From: an uncultured Clostridia bacterium
GTDB lineage: Bacteria > Bacillota > Clostridia > Christensenellales > CAG-314
DNA: 40,575 nucleotides
Direction of reading: 5' to 3'
Assembly: GCA_947630425.1 (NCBI GenBank)
Contig: CANRHN010000011.1
Location: 1-40,575 of the forward strand
Shown: positions 24,589-32,544 of the stretch, in pieces
Layout: each line of letters begins with the position of its first letter
How positions within the stretch are numbered: the stretch's first letter is position 1
The notes under the pieces: model-generated
The model's input: only the letters and a program-made list of their open reading frames with translations
The model's database searches: none
Told to the model about the DNA's origin: nothing
Program-made: the position numbers and the translations under genes

Positions 24589-24735
24589 TGTGTTTTCTCC
24601 TTTTTTTATTTTCTAAACAAAAAAAACATCGCCATAGCCGCACAAAACGGCTAAGACGATGTGTTTAGTTTACAATATTAGTGCACCCGAACGTCACTTC
24701 GGTGTGCTTACAATAATTGTGTATTATTGCAATAA
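24344..24735 (-). repeat. Inverted repeat arm 2 (leader plus first codons of lipoprotein B)
   Basis: Partner of 22271-22664 in opposite orientation. Differences are scattered point changes plus one codon fewer after the lipid cysteine. Upstream of 24735 the homology stops, so genes A and B have different outer promoters. Confidence 0.9.
24619..24662 (-). promoter_or_regulatory. Terminator-like hairpin in the leader of lipoprotein B
   Basis: On the minus strand ACATCGTCTTAGCCG pairs with CGGCTATGGCGATGT around a TTTTGTG loop (24662-24626), then T8. CTAAAC and GTTTAG can extend the stem outside the T run. Compared with gene A, one stem G-C pair becomes G-U, which keeps pairing. A short ORF ends at its foot. 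Confidence 0.65.
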
Positions 24736-24745
24736 AATTTTGCAC
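24665..24745 (-). CDS. Candidate leader peptide (26 codons) upstream of lipoprotein B
   Basis: A GTG at 24745 stands 6 nt after GGAGG (24756-24752), a strong ribosome site. The frame runs 26 codons and stops with the TAA at 24667-24665, which overlaps the outer stem of the terminator-like hairpin. The peptide has no run of one amino acid; it is rich in Ile, Asn, Thr and His with two Cys. It spans the palindromic 19-bp unit and hairpin 1. In gene A the last 19 codons stay in the same frame without a stop and differ at three residues, but the tandem repeats put a stop codon in front and no start or SD is seen. Expression is not proven. Confidence 0.45.
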   Translation of the reverse strand: MQNFIAIIHNYCKHTEVTFGCTNIVN

Positions 24746-24803
24746 AGCTATCCTCCGTAAAAAACTTCTATAACGTCGTGTACAAACTTTCGGATACGTT
24801 TTT

Positions 24804-24832
24804 ATTGTACCATAGACCTCGCAGAGTGTCAA
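24804..24832 (-). promoter_or_regulatory. Sigma-A promoter of lipoprotein B
   Basis: -35 TTGACA (24832-24827), 17 nt, extended -10 TGG-TACAAT (24809-24804). The start point near 24797 gives a leader of about 210 nt that holds the candidate leader peptide and both hairpins. Confidence 0.8.
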
Positions 24833-24900
24833 TATTTTTGAGAAAAATACTTGTCGGAGAAAATTTTCCGAAGCAATTTGCGCCTGCCGCGCTTGGGTCG

Positions 24901-25515
24901 TTACTCGTCCATGCCGTAACCGCGCACCACGGCGTTGACGACATCGTAACCGTAGCCGCGAGCAAGCAAGTAACGCTGCAATCTTTGCAGGTTTTTGAGG
25001 TCGCGCTCCTTTGTGCGCATGTACCTTTCCGCAAGCAGTTTGGCGTTTGCAAGGGCTTGTTCGGGGTCCTCTTCGCTGTGCCGTTCGGCAACGGCGGGAG
25101 AAATGCCCCTGGCTACAAGCTCTTGTTTTATGCGGCGTTCGCCCTTGGTTGAGGAATTTTGCTCAACGTACATCGCAGCATACGCCTCGTCGTCCAAGTA
25201 GCGGTAATCCTTGAGTTTGGAAATTACGTACTCGACAACATCCTTGTCGTACCCGCGCCGCGAAAGATACTCGCGCGTTTGGCGCACCGTTTTGTACCCG
25301 CGCGAAAGCCAATCCACCGCCTTTTCAAATGCGACGGAACGCTCGCTGTCGAGGGAGGCCTGCTTGAGCTGCTCTTCCGTGATTTGACGACCGATTTTCA
25401 GTCCCAACTTCATCACCGTAAGCATCTCCAGCGCGCAGCAAAACTCGCCGTCTATGTACACGTTGGCGCGGGTTTTGTGTGATTTTTGTATTTGCAAATC
25501 GGTGATTGTAGGCAT
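24901..25515 (-). CDS. recX: Regulatory protein RecX
   Basis: A 204-residue helical protein that inhibits or modulates RecA filaments. It shows the RecX pattern of repeated three-helix units: KAVDWLSRGYKTVRQTREYLSRRGYD, then VISKLKDYRYLDDEAYAAMYVEQNSSTKGERRIKQELVARGI, then a third unit ending LLARGYGYDVVNAVV. The N-terminal part has the usual YIDGEFCCALEMLTVMKLGLKIG strand-helix start. The ATG at 25515 is chosen because a sigma-A promoter ends 6 nt before it; there is no SD, and an upstream in-frame start at 25545 would lie in the -35 box. No recA is in the window. Confidence 0.93.
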   Translation of the reverse strand: MPTITDLQIQKSHKTRANVYIDGEFCCALEMLTVMKLGLKIGRQITEEQLKQASLDSERSVAFEKAVDWLSRGYKTVRQTREYLSRRGYDKDVVEYVISKLKDYRYLDDEAYAAMYVEQNSSTKGERRIKQELVARGISPAVAERHSEEDPEQALANAKLLAERYMRTKERDLKNLQRLQRYLLARGYGYDVVNAVVRGYGMDE

Positions 25516-25521
25516 AAAAAC

Positions 25522-25550
25522 AGCATAGCACAAAACTCTCCCCAAGTCAA
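25522..25550 (-). promoter_or_regulatory. Sigma-A promoter of recX, leaderless type
   Basis: -35 TTGACT (25550-25545), 17 nt, -10 TATGCT (25527-25522), 6 nt, ATG (25515). The predicted mRNA starts at the start codon. Confidence 0.7.
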
Positions 25551-25575
25551 GGTCCTTTGGCGTTACGCTGTCACA

Positions 25576-25956
25576 TCACTTGTGCAGGGATCTGTACTTT
25601 TCCACCGCCGCGCGGTACTTGGAAGCCAGCTTGGAAATGTAGCTTTGGCGTTCTGCGGGAGTGAGGCGTTCCATATACTCCTTGTCCGCAAGCCGCATGA
25701 TGGGATTGCTTACCAATTCGTCGCTTTCCAAAATGCTTACCACGCGGTTGTAAAATTCCTGTTCTTCGCAAAACCCGTCGTAATCGTAAATTCGGCGTTC
25801 CAGCATACGTCTGCCTTCTTCGCCCACCTTGCGCGTGTTCAGTCCAAGCGTTGCGGCTACCTTCTGTTCGTTGCGTATGTTGTCGTGGGCTTGCTCCCAA
25901 AAGCCGTTTTTCATCCGTTCCTTGGCGCGCTTGGCGTATTCTTTGAAAGTAGACAT
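25576..25956 (-). CDS. Unknown small helical protein
   Basis: A 126-residue protein I do not recognise. It starts at the ATG at 25956 with SD GGAGGAAC; a longer reading from 26007 has no ribosome site. No signal peptide, membrane helix or cysteine cluster is seen. It is rich in Glu, Arg, Lys and Tyr, predicted mostly helical, with a conserved-looking core LESDELVSNPIMRLADKEYMERLTPAERQSY. It lies between the rpsU terminator and the recX promoter, so it should have its own promoter, but none is convincing in the 75-base gap. Confidence 0.75.
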   Translation of the reverse strand: MSTFKEYAKRAKERMKNGFWEQAHDNIRNEQKVAATLGLNTRKVGEEGRRMLERRIYDYDGFCEEQEFYNRVVSILESDELVSNPIMRLADKEYMERLTPAERQSYISKLASKYRAAVEKYRSLHK

Positions 25957-26029
25957 TTGTTCCTCCGATAAAAAATTGCACATTTTGCCGTTACTTGAAA
26001 CAAACAAACGAAATTTGACGGAAAAGTTG

Positions 26030-26072
26030 CGTAAAATACAAACTGCCTACCGAGAACACTCGGTAAGCAGTT
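26030..26072 (-). terminator. Intrinsic terminator of rpsU
   Basis: AACTGCTTACCGAG (26072-26059) pairs with CTCGGTAGGCAGTT (26054-26041) around TGTT, 14 bp with one G-U, then TGTATTTTA on the minus strand. It starts 16 bases after the rpsU stop. Confidence 0.85.
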
Positions 26073-26087
26073 GCTTCTTTTGTAAAA

Positions 26088-26264
26088 TCAGGATCTGTTG
26101 CGTTTGCGTGCAGCTTCCGCTTTTTTCTTGCGGCGCACGCTGGGCTTTTCGTACTGCTCCTTTTTGCGGAGGTCTCCGATGATACCGTCACGGGCGCAAC
26201 GTCTCTTAAAACGGCGCAGTGCGCTGTCTAACGTTTCGTTTTCGCCGACCTTGATAGTAGCCAT
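26088..26264 (-). CDS. rpsU: 30S ribosomal protein S21
   Basis: A 58-residue S21 with the family opening [47 protein letters not shown] and a basic tail (ARKRNRS). S21 sits on the platform of the 30S subunit and helps mRNA binding at the Shine-Dalgarno helix. The SD AAAGGAGGCG precedes the ATG. It is transcribed alone from a strong promoter (26309-26337) into a strong terminator. Confidence 0.97.
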   Translation of the reverse strand: MATIKVGENETLDSALRRFKRRCARDGIIGDLRKKEQYEKPSVRRKKKAEAARKRNRS

Positions 26265-26308
26265 TCTTTTTCGCCTCCTTTCGGGTAGTACCGCTTTGAT
26301 GCTGTATT

Positions 26309-26337
26309 ATTATCTCATATTGTATGCCGTTTGTCAA
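26309..26337 (-). promoter_or_regulatory. Sigma-A promoter of rpsU
   Basis: -35 TTGACA (26337-26332), 17 nt, -10 GATAAT (26314-26309). It starts 3 bases after the HIT-protein stop. The leader is about 38 nt. Confidence 0.85.
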
Positions 26338-26340
26338 ACG

Positions 26341-26742
26341 TTACAGCGCAAGTTTTTTGCATATCTCGCCCAAATCCAATTGTTGTTTTCCCTCGAGCGG
26401 CCACATGTGCAAGCCGTCGTCGATTTTTCTCGGAATGATGTGAAAATGCAGGTGAAAAACCGATTGCTCCGCCGCTTTGCCGCTGGCATTGAACACGTTT
26501 ACGCCGTCGAAGCCGCAATCTTCCGCATAGTGACGGGACACCACCCCAACCGCCTCGATTACCGCGTCGAGGTACTCTTTGTCGCAATCCAAAACGTTTG
26601 TAAAATGCTTTTTGGGCACTACCAAGGTGTGTCCGTAGGCGTCGCAGGCAATGTCGAGGAAGGCAAGCGCTTTGTCGTTTTCGTAAATTTTGTAGCAAGG
26701 AATTTCTCCGTTGACTATTTTGCAAAAAATGCAGTCGTTCAT
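26341..26742 (-). CDS. HIT-family nucleotide hydrolase (HinT-like)
   Basis: A 133-residue histidine-triad protein of the HinT/PKCI branch, which hydrolyses AMP-lysine and other adenosine phosphoramidates. C4-x2-C7 with H46 resembles the zinc site of some members. The triad is H97-L-H99-F-H101-II in SVFHLHFHIIPR, and the nucleotide-binding region is GHTLVVPKKHF. It is the last gene of padR-prmA-mtaB-HIT, sharing an ATGA overlap with mtaB. Confidence 0.93.
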   Translation of the reverse strand: MNDCIFCKIVNGEIPCYKIYENDKALAFLDIACDAYGHTLVVPKKHFTNVLDCDKEYLDAVIEAVGVVSRHYAEDCGFDGVNVFNASGKAAEQSVFHLHFHIIPRKIDDGLHMWPLEGKQQLDLGEICKKLAL

Positions 26743-27974
26743 AATTTTACTCCTTTTGCGCCGTCCTCAAACGGCTCTTTTATTTGCACGTTTACAACCT
26801 CGCCGACGCTTGAAGCTCCGTCGAAATGCACCCGCAAGTATTCCTTTGTGTAGCCTTCCCAAAGACCGCCGCGTTTGCGCTCCGTCAAAACCTGCTGCGT
26901 AGTTCCCAAAAATCCGTTTGTAAAGCTGCGCTTGAGCTGCTGTTTGATTTGCCCCAACGCTTCGGCGCGTTGCGTTTTGAGGGCGCTGTCCGTGTCCTGC
27001 AATCCGAAAGCTGCCGTGCCCTCGCGCGGAGAGTAGGGAAACACGTGTATGTCGGCAAACTTCACCTTGTTGACAAAGCTGCACGTCTCGGCAAATTCAT
27101 CATCCGTTTCGCCGCAAAAGCCCACGATAACGTCCGTTGTGATTGCCGCCGTCGGAAACGCCTTGCGTATTTTGCACACGGCGTCGTAGTATTGGGCGGT
27201 TGTGTACTTGCGGTTCATGCGCGCAAGCACTGCGTCACAGCCCGATTGCAAGCTCAAATGGAAATGGGGGCAAAAATTTACTTCCGCAAGGCTTTCAAGC
27301 AGCTCGTCCGTGATGACGCGCGCTTCGAGACTGCCCAACCGAATACGGGTGTCTGTGCCCTTGAGCGCGCGGAACAGCTCGGGCAAACTTTCTCCCGTGT
27401 CCTTTCCGAATTGAGATATGTCTATGCCTATAAGAACCGTCTCGGCGGAGTGCGCTTGCCGAACCTCTCTTACCACATCCGCAACAAGACGACTGCGACT
27501 GCGACCCCGAAGGTAGGGCACAATGCAGTAGCTGCAAAAATTGTTGCAGCCGTCCTGAATTTTGACAAAGGCGCGCGTGCGCTCCTGCGCGGAGAATATG
27601 CTTTCCGCAAATACCGACGGCAGCTGTTCCACGTCCACGCCGCGCTTTTCTATCTCGTCGACGATTGCCGTTTTGTTTGCAACACCCTTGACAAAAGTGA
27701 CGTTTTCTATTTCTGCAAATTGCCGAGCGTTTTTTTCCGCCGCGCAACCCACTATCACCACTTTGCAGTTTGGGTTGAGCTTGCGCGCACGTTGCACCGC
27801 CTGACGGGATTTGCGCTCCGCTTCGCCCGTGACGGCGCAGGTGTTCAACACAAAAACGTCGGCAGGCACAAGTCCGTGTACCGCTTGGTGTCCCGCCGCG
27901 TTGAGGGCGGCTATTATTTGTCCGCTTTCGTATAGGTTGGTTTTGCAACCGAGAGTAAACACCGCAACTTTCAT
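26739..27974 (-). CDS. mtaB: tRNA t6A37 methylthiotransferase MtaB
   Basis: A 411-residue radical-SAM enzyme that converts t6A37 to ms2t6A in tRNAs reading ANN codons. The N-terminal UPF0004 domain has cluster cysteines C10, C46 and C77. The radical-SAM cysteines are C143-x3-C147-x2-C150 in DGCNNFCSYCIVPYLRGRSRSR. A TRAM domain forms the last 70 residues. MtaB rather than MiaB is favoured by the VFTLGCKTNLYESGQI start. The ATG at 27974 overlaps the prmA stop region with only a weak SD, so coupling is likely; a longer in-frame reading (28031) would extend into prmA. Sua5, also in this window, makes the precursor modification. Confidence 0.95.
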   Translation of the reverse strand: MKVAVFTLGCKTNLYESGQIIAALNAAGHQAVHGLVPADVFVLNTCAVTGEAERKSRQAVQRARKLNPNCKVVIVGCAAEKNARQFAEIENVTFVKGVANKTAIVDEIEKRGVDVEQLPSVFAESIFSAQERTRAFVKIQDGCNNFCSYCIVPYLRGRSRSRLVADVVREVRQAHSAETVLIGIDISQFGKDTGESLPELFRALKGTDTRIRLGSLEARVITDELLESLAEVNFCPHFHLSLQSGCDAVLARMNRKYTTAQYYDAVCKIRKAFPTAAITTDVIVGFCGETDDEFAETCSFVNKVKFADIHVFPYSPREGTAAFGLQDTDSALKTQRAEALGQIKQQLKRSFTNGFLGTTQQVLTERKRGGLWEGYTKEYLRVHFDGASSVGEVVNVQIKEPFEDGAKGVKL

Positions 27975-27975
27975 C

Positions 27976-28875
27976 TTACTTTGCCGCAAGCAGCACCGCT
28001 CGCCACTCGCCCTTTGCTTTGGTTTGAACAAGCTTGAATTTTTGTTTGTACAATTCCGTAACGCCCTGCAGCTTGGTATCCAAAATTCCCGACAAAATTA
28101 CTTGCGTACCCTTTTTTACCACCTTGGAAATGTCTTTGTACAGCAGTTCCAGAATGTCCGCGGTAAGATTGGCAAACACAATGTCGAAAACACCGCTTGT
28201 TTTGTCCGTCAAGTTGCCCGTTTTGACAACGGCTCTGTCTGACAGCCCGTTGATTTGGGCGTTGTGAACAGCCACGTCCGTCGCTTGTGAGTCGATATCC
28301 ACCAGCTCGGCGCGTTCCGCTCCGCAAAGCAGCGCGCACAAGCCAAGTATGCCGCTGCCGCAGCCCACGTCCAACACGCGCTTTTTACGCAGATCCAACT
28401 GTTCCAGCAGCTCCAGACACATAGACGTGGTTTCGTGCTGTCCCGTGCCGAACGCCACGCCGCTGTCCATCAAAAACACCTTTTTGTCCGTTTGCACCGT
28501 TTGCCACTCGGGGCAGATGACAAGCTTGTCCGTTTCTATGGGACGAAAGGTTTCCTTCCACTTGTCTACCCAAGCGTTGCCGTCCACCGTCGTAACTTCT
28601 ATGCGCAAGCTGCCCGCGTTGTGCAATTCGGCAAGGCGACTACGTAAAAAATCGAGAACACGGCTTGTGTCCTCTGTGTTGCAATAGCCTTTTACCGTCA
28701 CCTCGCTGCCGTAGCTGTTTTCAATGCCTTCCTCTTTGTAGTCCCAGCCGGGGTTGTCGTAAAGATCCTTTATGTCAAAAATACTTACGCCGTCCATACA
28801 CACCTCGGAGAGGAAGTATGCAACCACTTCCGCCATTTCCGACGTTGTATAAATGGCAATTTCGCTGAAATTCAT
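27976..28875 (-). CDS. prmA: Ribosomal protein L11 methyltransferase
   Basis: A 299-residue PrmA. The N-terminal substrate-recognition domain (1 to about 100) leads by a linker to the SAM-dependent domain. Key motifs are GTGQHETT (143-150), DVGCGSG (169-175), VDIDSQA and the NLTADIL segment replacing the usual NPPY-like catalytic motif, as is normal for PrmA. It trimethylates L11 amino groups. The start lies 4 bases after padR. prmA-mtaB is a common pair in Bacillota. Confidence 0.95.
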   Translation of the reverse strand: MNFSEIAIYTTSEMAEVVAYFLSEVCMDGVSIFDIKDLYDNPGWDYKEEGIENSYGSEVTVKGYCNTEDTSRVLDFLRSRLAELHNAGSLRIEVTTVDGNAWVDKWKETFRPIETDKLVICPEWQTVQTDKKVFLMDSGVAFGTGQHETTSMCLELLEQLDLRKKRVLDVGCGSGILGLCALLCGAERAELVDIDSQATDVAVHNAQINGLSDRAVVKTGNLTDKTSGVFDIVFANLTADILELLYKDISKVVKKGTQVILSGILDTKLQGVTELYKQKFKLVQTKAKGEWRAVLLAAK

Positions 28876-28879
28876 GTTG

Positions 28880-29203
28880 TTACTTGATGAGTATGTCTAT
28901 GAGCAGCTTGGCGTTTTCCCACTCGCGCTTGTTGACCTCGTACATGTTGCGACCCTTTTCCGTGATCGTATAGTACTTGCGCGTTGCACCGACATTTTCG
29001 CCCCAATAACCCTTGATGCACTCCATGTCCTCCAGACGATGATATGCCGAATACAGGCTTTGCTCGTTTGGGACGTACAAATTGTTGGTCTTTTTTGCGA
29101 TGAACTTGCGGATCTCGTTGCCGTACTTGGTGCCGCCCATCAAAGCGGACAGCACAAAGGTGTCGATGTGACCGCGCAGGAGATCGCTGGAAATTACTTT
29201 CAT
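28880..29203 (-). CDS. PadR-family transcriptional regulator
   Basis: A 107-residue winged-helix regulator of the PadR type: VLSALMGGTKYGNEIRKFIAKKT (helices 1-3), LYSAYHRLEDMECIKGYWGENVGATRKYYTITEKGR (recognition helix and wing) and a short C-terminal dimerisation helix. Ligand and targets are unknown. It heads the padR-prmA-mtaB-HIT operon, with its stop 4 bases before prmA, which is odd for a housekeeping set. It may regulate its own promoter, but no clear ATGT-N8-ACAT operator was found there. SD GGAGAG. Confidence 0.92.
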   Translation of the reverse strand: MKVISSDLLRGHIDTFVLSALMGGTKYGNEIRKFIAKKTNNLYVPNEQSLYSAYHRLEDMECIKGYWGENVGATRKYYTITEKGRNMYEVNKREWENAKLLIDILIK

Positions 29204-29233
29204 CTTTTGCTCTCCATACTATGTCTGTAATAT

Positions 29234-29262
29234 AGATTATCAAAAACCGCAAAATTTGTAAA
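29234..29262 (-). promoter_or_regulatory. Sigma-A promoter of the padR-prmA-mtaB-HIT operon
   Basis: -35 TTTACA (29262-29257), 17 nt, -10 TAATCT (29239-29234). The leader is about 24 nt with SD GGAGAG. Confidence 0.7.
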
Positions 29263-29373
29263 GCGTCAAAAGGGTATTTTTTGAAAAATAAAATATATTG
29301 TTTTTTTTCGCAAATATGAAACCTTGTGAAACAGAATACCAACTCGTTTCGGCGTTTTCAAGTCAATCTTCCC

Positions 29374-29413
29374 TAAAAAAACTTCCCTTTGCGGGAAGCC
29401 GAAAAGGGAAGTT
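29374..29413 (-). terminator. Intrinsic terminator of the heat-shock operon
   Basis: AACTTCCCTTT (29413-29403) pairs perfectly with AAAGGGAAGTT (29390-29380), followed by a T run on the minus strand (29380-29375). It begins 5 bases after the dnaJ stop. Confidence 0.92.
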
Positions 29414-29417
29414 GATG

Positions 29418-30566
29418 TTACTTTTGCGGATAGGTTTTGGCAATTTCGTCGAGAAATGCGCGGCGTTTGGAGTAGTTTTTCAACGAATTGTCGCTTTCGA
29501 ATTGCTCCAAAGCCTTTTTCTGTCCGCGTGTTATGCCTTTGGGCACCTCGACGCTGACGGTAACGAACAAATCGCCCACCGCTCCGCGCGGAGTGCGTAT
29601 GCCTTTGCCGCGGAAACGCAGTGTTTCACCATTGGACGTGCCCTCGGGCAGATTGTGAACAAACACGCCGTCCGGTGCGGGCACTTCTATTTGCCCTCCG
29701 CACACCGCCGTAAGATAGCTGACGGGTACGGTGACGTACAAATTGTAGCCTTCGCGCCTGAACAGCGCGCTGGGCTTGACGGAAAATTCCAACAAAAGGT
29801 TGCCGTTTCTGCCGTTGCCGCTTCTCGGGGCGTTGCCTTCGCCCGTCAGTTGCAACACAGAACCGTTTTCCACGCCCGCGGGAATGGTAACGTTGATGAC
29901 CTTGTTTTTGGTTATCACGCCCTTACCGCCGCACGCCTTGCACGTTTCGGTGACGATTTTGCCCGTGCCGCCGCACTTGTCGCAAGCTCCGACGGTTATC
30001 TGTTGACCGAAAATGGTGTTTTGCACGTGTCTGACCTGACCGCTGCCGCCGCACTTGTCGCAAGTTTTGAGGTGAGCCTCGTCCTTTGCGCCCGTACCGT
30101 GACATGTGGGACACTTTTCCAACCGAGAAAAAGTGATGGGCTTTGTGCAACCCAAAATGGATTCCATAAACGTCAGCTCTATTTGATATGTGATGTCGCT
30201 GCCCACCGCCGCTTGAGAGCTTCTGCGCCGCGTTTTGCCGCCAAAGCCGAAAGCGTCGCTGAACATGTCGAAAATGTCGTCAAAGCCCGTTGCGGTAAAG
30301 CCGCCTGCGCCGCCGCCAAAGGGATTGAAGCCCGCGCCGCCTGCGCCCATGTCCATTTCTCCGCGATCGTACTTGCCGCGTTTGTCGGGATCGCCCACAA
30401 CGGAGTACGCTTCGTTCACTTCCTTGAATTTTTCCGCAGCGGCATTGTCCCCGGGGTGAAGGTCGGGGTGATATTGTTTGGCGAGACGTCTGTAAGCCGA
30501 CTTTATCTCGTCGGCGGTGGCGGTCTTTTCTACGCCCAAAATTTTGTAGTAGTCTTTTGTCGGCAT
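29418..30566 (-). CDS. dnaJ: Chaperone DnaJ
   Basis: A 382-residue type I J-protein that delivers substrates to DnaK and stimulates its ATPase. J domain with H33-P-D35, a Gly/Phe-rich linker (about 74-110), and the zinc domain with four CxxCxGxG repeats (C152/C155, C169/C172, C195/C198, C209/C212). Two C-terminal client-binding domains follow. It is the last gene of the operon; an 81-base gap with a hairpin separates it from dnaK. Confidence 0.97.
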   Translation of the reverse strand: MPTKDYYKILGVEKTATADEIKSAYRRLAKQYHPDLHPGDNAAAEKFKEVNEAYSVVGDPDKRGKYDRGEMDMGAGGAGFNPFGGGAGGFTATGFDDIFDMFSDAFGFGGKTRRRSSQAAVGSDITYQIELTFMESILGCTKPITFSRLEKCPTCHGTGAKDEAHLKTCDKCGGSGQVRHVQNTIFGQQITVGACDKCGGTGKIVTETCKACGGKGVITKNKVINVTIPAGVENGSVLQLTGEGNAPRSGNGRNGNLLLEFSVKPSALFRREGYNLYVTVPVSYLTAVCGGQIEVPAPDGVFVHNLPEGTSNGETLRFRGKGIRTPRGAVGDLFVTVSVEVPKGITRGQKKALEQFESDNSLKNYSKRRAFLDEIAKTYPQK

Positions 30567-30586
30567 TGTTACCTCTCTAAGCCAAA

Positions 30587-30618
30587 GCAGGAAGCCCTGT
30601 TGTTACAGGACTTCTTGC
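30587..30618 (-). promoter_or_regulatory. Intercistronic hairpin between dnaK and dnaJ
   Basis: GCAAGAAGTCCTGT (30618-30605) pairs with ACAGGGCTTCCTGC (30600-30587) around AACA: 14 bp with wobbles. No T run follows, so it is probably not a terminator. It may act in RNA processing or stability and set different levels of DnaK and DnaJ. Confidence 0.6.
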
Positions 30619-30647
30619 CCGCTGAGTTGTTTGTTGTTGATTGTAAA

Positions 30648-32459
30648 TTACTTTTTGTCGTCGTCGTGAACGTCGTACTTGACTTCGCTGCCGTCCGACT
30701 GCTGAGCTGTTTGTTGAGCCTGCTGATAGAACTTTTGGAAAATGCTTGCGGAGCTTTGAGCAATGCGGTCGGTTTCCGCCTTCAGTTCCTCGGTTGTGAC
30801 GCCGCTCTTGTTGAGCACCTCTTTGCCCTTGCCGATTTCTTCCTCCAGCTTGGATTTGTCCTCCGCTTCCAGCTTGTCGCCGCTTTCGCGAATAAATTGC
30901 TCGAGAGAAAGGATCATTTGATCCAAACCGTTGCGGGCTTCCACCGCTTCGCGACGCTTTTTGTCCTCTTCGGCGTACTTTTCGGCATCCTTGACAGCCT
31001 TGTCGATATCCGCTTCGGAAAGGTTGGTGCTGGACGTGATTGTTACGGATTGCTCCTTTTGCGTGCCGAGGTCCTTGGCTGTTACGTGTACGATGCCGTT
31101 GGCGTCGATGTCGAACTTGACCTCGATTTGCGGAATACCGCGCGGTGCGGGCGCAATGCCCGTCAAGCTGAAGCGACCGAGGGTCTTGTTGTCGGCTGCC
31201 ATTTCGCGTTCGCCTTGCAACACGTGAATGTCAACGCTTGTCTGGTTGTCGGCTGCCGTGGAGAAGATTTGCGATTTGCTTGTGGGAATGGTTGTGTTAC
31301 GTTCGATCAAACGAGCGGTAACGCCGCCCAAAACCTCGATACCCAACGACAACGGAGTGACGTCAAGCAGCAGTACGTCCTTTACCTCGCCGCCCAACAC
31401 GCCGCCTTGAATGGCTGCGCCTATGGCGACGCATTCGTCGGGGTTGATGCCCTTGTACGGCTCTTTGCCGCAGTAGTTTTTGACCGCTTCCACAACGGCG
31501 GGAATACGAGTCGAACCGCCCACCAAAATGACTCTGTTAAGGTCGTTGTTGGTGACGCCCGCGTCTGCCATTGCCTTTTTCATGGGCTCAATCGTCTTTT
31601 TGATGATGCCGTCGATGAGGCTCTCGAATTTGGCGCGCGTAATTTCTATTTCCAGATGCTTGGGTCCCGTTTGGTCAGCCGTGATGAAGGGCAACGAAAC
31701 GGTTGTTTTGAGCGTTGCCGACAGCTCGATTTTGGCTTTTTCCGCAGCTTCCTTCAGGCGTTGCAATGCCTGCTTGTCGTTTGACAGATCGATACCGCTT
31801 GTCTTTTTGAATTCGGCAATGAGGTAATCCATGATTATCTTGTCGATGTCGTCGCCGCCCAAACGGTTGTTGCCGTTGGTGGCAAGCACTTCGAACACGC
31901 CGTCGCCGATTTCCAGAATGGAAACGTCGAACGTGCCGCCGCCAAGGTCGTAAATCAATATTTTTTGATTTTTGTTTTCTCCTTTGTCAAGACCGTAAGC
32001 AAGCGCGGCTGCCGTGGGTTCGTTGATGATACGAAGCACTTCGAGACCGGCGATTTTGCCTGCGTCCTTGGTTGCCTGACGTTGCGCGTCGCTGAAGTAA
32101 GCGGGTACGGTGATGACCGCCTGCGTTACCTTTTCGCCAAGGTATGCCTCGGCGTCGGCTTTGAGCTTGCTAAGAATGATTGCGGAAATTTCCTGCGGCG
32201 AATAATGCTTGCCGTCGATGTTTACCGTGTAGTTGCTGCCCATTTCACGCTTGATGGAAAGCACCGTTCTGTCGGCGTTGACAACCGCCTGACGCTTTGC
32301 GACTTGACCGACCAGACGTTCGCCGTCTTTGGTAAATGCCACAACGGACGGGGTTGTGCGATTGCCTTCCGCATTGGCAATGACTGTGGGCTCGCCGCCC
32401 TCAAGCACTGCAACGCAGCTGTTTGTTGTTCCAAGGTCTATTCCTATGATTTTTCCCAT
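30648..32459 (-). CDS. dnaK: Chaperone DnaK (Hsp70)
   Basis: A 603-residue Hsp70. The nucleotide-binding domain starts [18 protein letters not shown] (4-21), with [13 protein letters not shown] and [10 protein letters not shown] in the expected places. The substrate-binding domain starts after the [14 protein letters not shown] linker region, and the lid ends with a Gln/Ala-rich stretch and an acidic YDVHDDDKK tail. Like other Bacillota DnaKs it lacks the about 24-residue insert of proteobacterial forms. SD GGAGAC. The 85-base gap after grpE holds a hairpin (CAGCACATGGGG against CCGCTGTG). Confidence 0.98.
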   Translation of the reverse strand: MGKIIGIDLGTTNSCVAVLEGGEPTVIANAEGNRTTPSVVAFTKDGERLVGQVAKRQAVVNADRTVLSIKREMGSNYTVNIDGKHYSPQEISAIILSKLKADAEAYLGEKVTQAVITVPAYFSDAQRQATKDAGKIAGLEVLRIINEPTAAALAYGLDKGENKNQKILIYDLGGGTFDVSILEIGDGVFEVLATNGNNRLGGDDIDKIIMDYLIAEFKKTSGIDLSNDKQALQRLKEAAEKAKIELSATLKTTVSLPFITADQTGPKHLEIEITRAKFESLIDGIIKKTIEPMKKAMADAGVTNNDLNRVILVGGSTRIPAVVEAVKNYCGKEPYKGINPDECVAIGAAIQGGVLGGEVKDVLLLDVTPLSLGIEVLGGVTARLIERNTTIPTSKSQIFSTAADNQTSVDIHVLQGEREMAADNKTLGRFSLTGIAPAPRGIPQIEVKFDIDANGIVHVTAKDLGTQKEQSVTITSSTNLSEADIDKAVKDAEKYAEEDKKRREAVEARNGLDQMILSLEQFIRESGDKLEAEDKSKLEEEIGKGKEVLNKSGVTTEELKAETDRIAQSSASIFQKFYQQAQQTAQQSDGSEVKYDVHDDDKK

Positions 32460-32544
32460 AATTTATGTCTCCTTTCATTGTTTTTTATTTGTATGCACAG
32501 CGGTTTTTGGACCCCATGTGCTGTTTTTTTCTTTTTTTTGATTG

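Noticed and set aside
29298..31784. Plus-strand frame of 828 codons opposite dnaJ and dnaK
   Set aside because: DnaK antisense frames are well known to stay open by codon bias; no SD and no domain.
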